From Gammaproteobacteria bacterium (GTDB lineage: Bacteria > Pseudomonadota > Gammaproteobacteria > Pseudomonadales > M0112), in assembly GCA_006227085.1 (NCBI GenBank), contig SBFY01000145.1, positions 1 through 6,322 on the forward strand: 6,322 nt of DNA. The letters run 5' to 3'. Shown here piece after piece: positions 1-6,322 of the stretch. The notes beneath the pieces are model-generated. The model was not told where the DNA came from. It searched no databases and saw only the letters and a list, made by a program, of their open reading frames with translations. The translations under genes were made by a program, and so were the position numbers. The number at the start of each line of letters is the position of its first letter. The first letter of the stretch is position 1.

Positions 1-1
1 G

Positions 2-265
2 ACGGCCAAATCAGGCGTGGTAGGCAGGGATGCCTGTCACGCCGGCCATCCGACGCTTGAGGAATGGATTGAGGACCAAGCGCTGTTGCGTCGGCAAATG
101 GGGTTGCAGGGGCCTGCCCCTGCGAAGAAAAATTTTCCAGCAAATAATTTAGCGAGGACGCAACGAAGCAGGACACAAGTTGGCGCGTTTCAAACCCGGA
201 TATACGCGCTCAGATATACGCGTTCGAGCGGTCGGAATGATCCGTCGCATCCCTCACGCCTTTGA
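2..265 (+). CDS. Possible 3' end of an unrecognised gene, open from the window edge (weak)
   Basis: The second forward frame is open from the left edge to a TGA at 263-265, about 87 codons. The stretch encoded by roughly positions 20-120 (including DACHAGHPTLEEWIEDQ) could pass for a protein C-terminus. I recognise no family. Several points argue against it. The last 56 bp run antisense through the 3' end of nfuA. The stretch near 125-155 turns AT-rich. Three inverted repeats lie inside it, which suits non-coding DNA better. If real, its start lies left of the window and it would be convergent with nfuA. An internal ATG at 17 has no convincing ribosome binding site. Low confidence. Confidence 0.22.
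   Translation, partial: TAKSGVVGRDACHAGHPTLEEWIEDQALLRRQMGLQGPAPAKKNFPANNLARTQRSRTQVGAFQTRIYALRYTRSSGRNDPSHPSRL
4..47 (+). repeat. Long hairpin with GGGA tetraloop
   Basis: Positions 14-26 pair with 31-43 as a continuous 13-bp stem on the plus strand. Two of the pairs are G-U wobbles (20/37 and 21/36). The loop is GGGA (27-30), a GNRA-type tetraloop. The GGCC at 4-7 can also pair with the GGCC at 44-47 across a six-base bulge. On the minus strand the wobbles become A-C mismatches, so a functional RNA would more likely be read from the plus strand. The loop context reads CAGGGATG, which resembles the CsrA/RsmA target consensus. No T-tract follows, so this is not an intrinsic terminator. Confidence 0.55.
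106..123. repeat. GC-rich perfect inverted repeat
   Basis: GCAGGGG at 106-112 pairs with CCCCTGC at 117-123 around the loop CCTG, giving a compact and very stable stem. On the plus strand it is followed by a purine-rich run, and on the minus strand by AACCCC. The T-tail of an intrinsic terminator is therefore missing on both strands. It may still act as a 3'-end stabilising structure for the nfuA mRNA, which is read leftwards through it, but that is inference. Confidence 0.5.
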
Positions 266-788
266 GCTCGGGGATACGCTCCACCAGGGTTTTCTCGACC
301 CCGTGTTTCACCGTGACATCGACCTGCGCGCAACCCTGGCAACCACCGCCGAACTTGAGCACGGCATAACCGTCTTCAGTGATGGATTCCAGCGTGCATT
401 CACCGCCATGCCCGGCCAGCTGGGGGTTCACTTCGTTGTAGAGCACATAGTTAATGCGATCTTCCAGCGGGCTGTCTTCCCCCACTTTCGGCATCTTCGC
501 ATTCGGTGCCTTGATGGTGAGCTGGCCACCCATGCGGTCTTCCGCAAAATCCACCAGTGCCTCTTCCAGGAATGGCAGGCTGCGGCGCTCGACGTAGCAG
601 GTAAACCCTGCGTATTCGCTGACCAGGTCATCGTCCTTGCGGTCATCCTTGCGGCAATAGGCGATACAGGTCTCGGCCCGCGGCGTGCCGGGGTTATTCA
701 CATACAGGCGGACGCCGATCACGTCCTCATCCTGCTTTTCCAGCAGGCCAATGAGGTACTTCTGGGCGGATTCGGTAATGGTAAACAT
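210..788 (-). CDS. nfuA: Fe-S cluster carrier protein NfuA
   Basis: A 192-aa cytoplasmic carrier that takes up a [4Fe-4S] cluster and passes it to client apoproteins, especially under oxidative stress or iron limitation (known for E. coli NfuA). The length matches the family (191 aa in E. coli). Residues 1 to ~95 form the degenerate A-type (IscA/HesB-like) targeting domain, with PGTPRAETCIAYC at 34-45 in the Pseudomonas form. Residues ~105-180 form the Nfu domain, with NPQLAGHGG at 121-129 and the cluster-ligating CxxC in GGGCQGC (Cys150, Cys153; codons 339-341 and 330-332). The segment RIPELKGVRDATDH near the end is also typical. The ATG at 786-788 gives the usual N-terminus, although the upstream GGAA is a weak Shine-Dalgarno. 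The gene diverges from metH. An additional cysteine, Cys131, follows GHGGE; E. coli and Pseudomonas NfuA, as I recall them, have valine there. Identification is secure. Confidence 0.97.
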   Translation of the reverse strand: MFTITESAQKYLIGLLEKQDEDVIGVRLYVNNPGTPRAETCIAYCRKDDRKDDDLVSEYAGFTCYVERRSLPFLEEALVDFAEDRMGGQLTIKAPNAKMPKVGEDSPLEDRINYVLYNEVNPQLAGHGGECTLESITEDGYAVLKFGGGCQGCAQVDVTVKHGVEKTLVERIPELKGVRDATDHSDRSNAYI

Positions 789-794
789 GGGATT

Positions 795-823
795 CCAGAC
801 GGGTATCAGGGGTTTCAGTCTGG
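795..823. repeat. Inverted repeat CCAGAC / GTCTGG in the nfuA-metH intergenic region
   Basis: CCAGAC (795-800) and GTCTGG (818-823) form 6-bp arms 17 bp apart. The right arm runs into the candidate metH extended -10, and the left arm lies in the nfuA leader. The placement would suit an operator serving both divergent genes. However, 6-bp arms can arise by chance, and no known regulator's consensus is matched with confidence. Confidence 0.3.
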
Positions 824-829
824 TAGAAT
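821..829 (+). promoter_or_regulatory. Candidate extended -10 promoter for metH
   Basis: TGGTAGAAT at 821-829 fits an extended -10 element (TGn followed by TAGAAT, five of six matches to TATAAT). No recognisable -35 lies 16-18 bp upstream, which an extended -10 can tolerate or which may point to an activator. Transcription would start near 836, leaving a leader of about 79 nt. That is too short for a cobalamin riboswitch. The element overlaps the nfuA -10 on the opposite strand. Confidence 0.4.
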
Positions 830-855
830 TATGCGCTTTATTGGCATGCCCGCAA
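828..855 (-). promoter_or_regulatory. Candidate sigma-70 promoter for nfuA
   Basis: On the minus strand a CATAAT box (828-833) lies 16 bp downstream of TTGCGG (850-855), a plausible -10/-35 pair. Transcription would start near 821, about 33 nt before the nfuA start codon. The -10 overlaps the candidate metH -10 on the other strand (824-829), so the two promoters may compete for polymerase. The assignment rests on sequence pattern only. No IscR site was identified. Confidence 0.4.
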
Positions 856-914
856 CCCCAAGAAAATCAGGGAAATAGCTGGCAACGACCCATCACGCAC
901 AGAACGAGCCTTTC

Positions 915-4618
<3,704 letters not shown>

Positions 4619-4622
<4 letters not shown>

Positions 4623-4843
4623 CCATGACGGATGAACAACCCGGAAAATCCCCCGGTTTATGGGCCATCATCAGCAGCGTGCTGGCGGCGGCCTTCGGGG
4701 TACAGAGCAGCAAGAACCGTGAGCGGGATTTTGCCCACGGCAAAACCGTTCACTTTGTGGTCGCGGGGATTATCTTCACCATCCTCTTCATCGCAAGCCT
4801 CGTGATGATCGTCAAGACCGTGCTGTCCAACGCCGGCATGTAG
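4619..4843 (+). CDS. Small DUF2970-type membrane protein, coupled to metH
   Basis: A 74-aa protein of unknown function resembling the DUF2970 family of short proteobacterial membrane proteins. Its hallmark is the segment AAAFGVQSSKNRERDF (23-38), a weakly hydrophobic stretch (13-27) running into a charged loop. One clear transmembrane helix follows at about 45-67 (FVVAGIIFTILFIASLVMIV). No catalytic residues are evident, so it is probably a small inner-membrane protein. The ATG at 4619 overlaps the metH TGA as ATGA. A second in-frame ATG at 4625 may be the real start, because GGAG at 4614-4617 is only 1 nt from the first ATG but 7 nt from the second. Either way, translational coupling and a shared mRNA with metH are likely. 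The stop codon lies inside a terminator-like hairpin. A role in methionine metabolism cannot be inferred from position alone. Confidence 0.85.
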
Positions 4844-4855
4844 CTGCCGGCTTTT
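4832..4855 (+). terminator. Hairpin with T-run over the stop of the DUF2970-type gene
   Basis: GCCGGCA (4832-4838) pairs with TGCCGGC (4845-4851) around a six-base loop that contains the TAG stop (4841-4843), and TTTT follows directly (4852-4855). It has the shape of an intrinsic terminator for the metH transcript. The 7-bp stem and short T-run make it moderate in strength. A translating ribosome would block the stem, so it would work best after release. Confidence 0.5.
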
Positions 4856-4872
4856 CCTGTCCCCTGGAATGC

Positions 4873-4902
4873 ACAAGGCCGGCATTTGCCGGCCTTGTTG
4901 TT
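4873..4902 (+). terminator. Intrinsic terminator between convergent genes
   Basis: ACAAGGCCGGC (4873-4883) pairs with GCCGGCCTTGT (4888-4898) around an ATTT loop, an 11-bp perfect GC-rich stem. TGTT and further T-rich sequence follow on the plus strand. It lies 30 bp after the stop of the DUF2970-type gene and 20 bp after the stop of the minus-strand small gene. It is the likely main terminator of the metH transcript. It may also act in reverse, although the minus-strand tail (TGCATT) is poor in T. Confidence 0.65.
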
Positions 4903-4918
4903 AACGCATCGTGCTGGC

Positions 4919-5038
4919 TTACATCGTTGCCAGCCAGTACACCACCGTGCCAATCAGGACGGTGCCGAACAGGACAATGGCGACGGCATCCGCCAAGCCA
5001 TCGTTGTACTGCTGCTTGTCTTGCTGTTGCTCTGCCAT
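4919..5038 (-). CDS. 39-aa single-helix membrane peptide, unrecognised family
   Basis: An ATG at 5036-5038 opens 39 codons ending in TAA at 4919-4921. The peptide begins MAEQQQDKQQYNDG, a hydrophilic glutamine-rich head. A hydrophobic segment at about 15-38 (LADAVAIVLFGTVLIGTVVY, then WLATM) ends almost at the C-terminus, so it should be one transmembrane helix with glycines at 25 and 30. The case for a real gene is a strong Shine-Dalgarno (GGAGG, 5044-5048 on the minus strand, 5 nt from the ATG), a perfect TATAAT further upstream, and a terminator just past the stop. It is convergent with the metH operon and divergent from cysI. I recognise no family and propose no function. Small one-helix peptides of this kind often modulate larger membrane complexes, but nothing here names a partner. 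Confidence 0.7.
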   Translation of the reverse strand: MAEQQQDKQQYNDGLADAVAIVLFGTVLIGTVVYWLATM

Positions 5039-5043
5039 GAAAG

Positions 5044-5048
5044 CCTCC
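5044..5048 (-). promoter_or_regulatory. Strong ribosome binding site that fixes the start of the 39-aa gene
   Basis: GGAGG on the minus strand lies 5 nt before the ATG at 5036-5038. It is the best Shine-Dalgarno match noted in front of any start in this window. The nfuA and metH sites are much weaker, which supports efficient translation of the small peptide. Confidence 0.65.
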
Positions 5049-5097
5049 ACCGGTTAACCATTCACTGTTCGGGGATACCCCCGCCAAAACGATGGCC

Positions 5098-5103
5098 ATT
5101 ATA
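5098..5103 (-). promoter_or_regulatory. Perfect -10 box (TATAAT) for the 39-aa gene
   Basis: The minus strand reads TATAAT at 5103-5098. A -35 is not obvious; the hexamer 17 bp upstream is CTGTTC, a poor match. Transcription would start near 5091, giving a leader of about 53 nt before the small gene. The perfect -10, correctly placed before a strong ribosome binding site, is the main support that this short frame is expressed. Confidence 0.5.
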
Positions 5104-5170
5104 CGGCCTCACGGGCCCCGGAACAGCCCTTTTCCCACGATTTTTCATATCCTTATAGCCACGCGTGCGT

Positions 5171-5214
5171 TTCCTGAACCCCTGAAAATTGGTATAGTGC
5201 GCGCCTTTCAGGAA
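5171..5214. repeat. Inverted repeats flanking the cysI -10 box
   Basis: TTCCTGAA (5171-5178) is the exact reverse complement of TTCAGGAA (5207-5214). A second left copy, CCTGAAA (5181-5187), is the reverse complement of TTTCAGG (5206-5212). The right arm can thus pair with either of two left half-sites, and the -10 lies between the arms. The arrangement suits an operator with two half-sites upstream and one at the transcription start. The regulator is unknown. Confidence 0.4.
5190..5198 (+). promoter_or_regulatory. Candidate extended -10 promoter for cysI
   Basis: TGGTATAGT at 5190-5198 is an extended -10 (TGn then TATAGT, five of six matches). The hexamer 17 bp upstream is TTTCCT (5170-5175), a weak -35, so activator dependence is possible. 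Transcription would start near 5205, about 39 nt before the cysI ATG. Inverted repeats flank this box. In enteric bacteria cysI is activated by CysB under sulfur limitation, but no CysB site could be assigned here. Confidence 0.5.
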
Positions 5215-5243
5215 CGGCAATCCCGGCAACAAAAGGCCCGTCC

Positions 5244-6322
5244 ATGTACCGATACGACGAGTACGATCACCGCATCCTGCGCGAACGCGTGGCCCAGTAC
5301 CGCTCCCAGGTGGAACGCTACCTGGCCGGCGAACTCTCGGAAGATGAGCTGCGCCCCCTGCGCCTGCAAAATGGCCTGTACATCCAGCGCCTGGCACCGA
5401 TGCTGCGGATTGCCGTCCCTTACGGCCTGCTGAGCTCGACCCAATTGCGCAAGCTGGCCCACATCACCCGTCATTACGACAAGGGCTATGCCCACTTCAC
5501 CACCCGCCAGAATGTCCAGCTGAACTGGCCGGCACTGGCCGAGACGCCGGATATCCTCGCCGAGCTGGCCGAGGTGGAAATGCATGCCATCCAGACCAGT
5601 GGCAACTGCATCCGCAACATCACCGCCGACCAGTTCTCCGGTGTCGCAGCCGATGAAATCGAGGATGCGCGCCCCTGGTGTGAACTGCTGCGCCAGTGGA
5701 GCACCTTCCACCCGGAATTTGCCTACCTGCCGCGCAAGTTCAAGATCGCCGTTTCCGGCTCACAGGAAGACCGTGCAGCCGTGCGTTTCCACGACATCGG
5801 CCTGATCCTGAAGAAAAATGCTGCCGGCGAAACCGGTTTCGAAGTACTGGCTGGTGGTGGCCTTGGCCGTACCCCGGTCATCGGCGAAACGGTTTGCGAT
5901 TTCCTGCCTGCGCAACACGTCATCACCTACTGCGATGCCATCCTGCGCGTCTATAACCGCCTCGGCCGCCGTGACAACAAATACAAGGCCCGCATCAAGA
6001 TCCTGGTGCGCGCCATGGGCATCGATGCTTTCCGTGATGCGGTGAATGCCGAATGGGAATTCCTGCAGAACAACCCGGACACCCTGACACCGGAAGCCAT
6101 CGCCCATGCCAAGGGTTTCTTCAGTTCCCCTGCATACGAAACGCTGGACCCCCTGGCCTGCCAGGCCAGCCTGGATGCGCAGCGTAACAGCCATGCCGCG
6201 TTTGCCCGCTGGCTGGAGCACAACACCCATGCCCATCGCCAGCCGGGCTATGCCATCGTGACCGTGTCCGTGAAAGAAACCGGCCTGCCACCTGGCGACA
6301 TCACCGATCGCCAACTGGAAGC
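5244..6322 (+). CDS. cysI: Sulfite reductase hemoprotein (nitrite/sulfite reductase family), 3' truncated by the window
   Basis: Assimilatory sulfite reductase: six-electron reduction of sulfite to sulfide at a coupled siroheme and [4Fe-4S] centre in the cytoplasm. The first 359 residues are present; Pseudomonas homologues are, from memory, about 550 aa. The start MYRYDEYDHRILRERV and the following LAGELSEDELRPLRLQNGLYIQR are typical of the Pseudomonas-type single-chain enzyme. The ferredoxin-like half-domain covers ~45-115, with TTRQNVQLNW (Arg88). The siroheme/Fe-S domain follows, with TSGNCIRNITADQ (Arg124) and PRKFKIAV (Lys165, Lys167), matching the substrate-binding Arg83, Arg153, Lys215 and Lys217 of E. 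coli CysI. GGGLGRTP is at 204-211. The cluster cysteines should lie past the window end. The ATG at 5244 follows AAGG at 7 nt. A ferredoxin-type nitrite reductase belongs to the same family, but sulfite is the better call. Confidence 0.93.
   Translation, partial: MYRYDEYDHRILRERVAQYRSQVERYLAGELSEDELRPLRLQNGLYIQRLAPMLRIAVPYGLLSSTQLRKLAHITRHYDKGYAHFTTRQNVQLNWPALAETPDILAELAEVEMHAIQTSGNCIRNITADQFSGVAADEIEDARPWCELLRQWSTFHPEFAYLPRKFKIAVSGSQEDRAAVRFHDIGLILKKNAAGETGFEVLAGGGLGRTPVIGETVCDFLPAQHVITYCDAILRVYNRLGRRDNKYKARIKILVRAMGIDAFRDAVNAEWEFLQNNPDTLTPEAIAHAKGFFSSPAYETLDPLACQASLDAQRNSHAAFARWLEHNTHAHRQPGYAIVTVSVKETGLPPGDITDRQLE

Larger units (their letters stand above)
1..209. other. Left-end region without a confident gene, rich in inverted repeats
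   Basis: Between the window edge and the nfuA stop there is no recognisable gene. The first ~125 bp contain three consecutive dyads (arms 14-26/31-43, 50-56/88-94 and 106-112/117-123) and a direct repeat of TTGAGGA (57-63 and 69-75). After that comes an AT-rich stretch (about 124-152) with an AAAAATTTT run. It could be an intergenic repeat element, part of a structured RNA cut by the window edge, or the tail of a gene. The 3' end of the nfuA transcript must also fall here, but no canonical terminator with a T-tract on the minus strand is visible. Confidence 0.5.

Noticed and set aside
106..123. Intrinsic terminator of nfuA
   Set aside because: The stem is strong, but the minus-strand sequence after it is AACCCC with no T-run; the T-rich stretch lies on the wrong side.
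183..209. Hairpin GCGCGT/ACGCGC just past the nfuA stop as a terminator
   Set aside because: The arms are only 6 bp with a 15-base loop, and no T-run follows on the minus strand.
180..878. Long plus-strand open frame (232 codons) covering nfuA
   Set aside because: It is antisense to the clearly conserved nfuA frame, and its translation has no recognisable domain; it is a shadow of a high-GC gene.
836..914. Cobalamin or SAM riboswitch in the metH leader
   Set aside because: The leader is about 79 nt, too short for a cobalamin aptamer. I could not make out conserved riboswitch cores or a long multi-helix fold.
4886..5158. Plus-strand open frame of 90 codons across the 39-aa gene and the intergenic region
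   Set aside because: It has no good ribosome binding site, runs antisense to the better supported small gene and through its promoter, and its translation is leucine/histidine-rich without family features.

Overview
The window looks like ordinary chromosome of a gammaproteobacterium of the Pseudomonas / Oceanospirillales type. The reasons are its fairly high GC content, an NfuA with the Pseudomonas-style ETCIAYC segment, a MetH of the Escherichia coli domain plan, and a single-polypeptide CysI of the kind found in Pseudomonas. From memory, and not checked here, nfuA, metH and cysI also lie in one neighbourhood in Pseudomonas aeruginosa. The species cannot be named from this sequence.

Layout. 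Positions 1-209 hold no confident gene. They carry three successive inverted repeats and a weak, edge-truncated open frame. nfuA (210-788, minus) and metH (915-4622, plus) diverge from a 126-bp intergenic region whose two candidate -10 boxes overlap. A small membrane protein gene of the DUF2970 type (4619-4843, plus) overlaps the metH stop as ATGA, so it is probably co-transcribed and translationally coupled. Two hairpins built on the same GCCGGCA arm follow (4832-4902). A 39-codon minus-strand gene (4919-5038) encodes a one-helix membrane peptide with a strong Shine-Dalgarno. It converges on those hairpins and diverges from cysI (5244 to the window end, plus, incomplete at its 3' end).

How the genes fit together. 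CysI reduces sulfite to sulfide, which is incorporated into cysteine and homocysteine. MetH methylates homocysteine to methionine with cobalamin and methyltetrahydrofolate. NfuA delivers [4Fe-4S] clusters, and CysI is a siroheme/[4Fe-4S] enzyme. The window therefore reads as a sulfur-assimilation and methionine neighbourhood with an Fe-S maturation factor. No mobile element, CRISPR array, tRNA or rRNA was seen.

Nothing here is clearly a new system. The points most worth a second look are the 39-aa membrane peptide, the structured left end with a CsrA-like CAGGGATG hairpin, the cluster of atypical residues in the homocysteine domain of MetH around the zinc cysteine, the tandem same-arm hairpins, and the inverted repeats around the cysI promoter.
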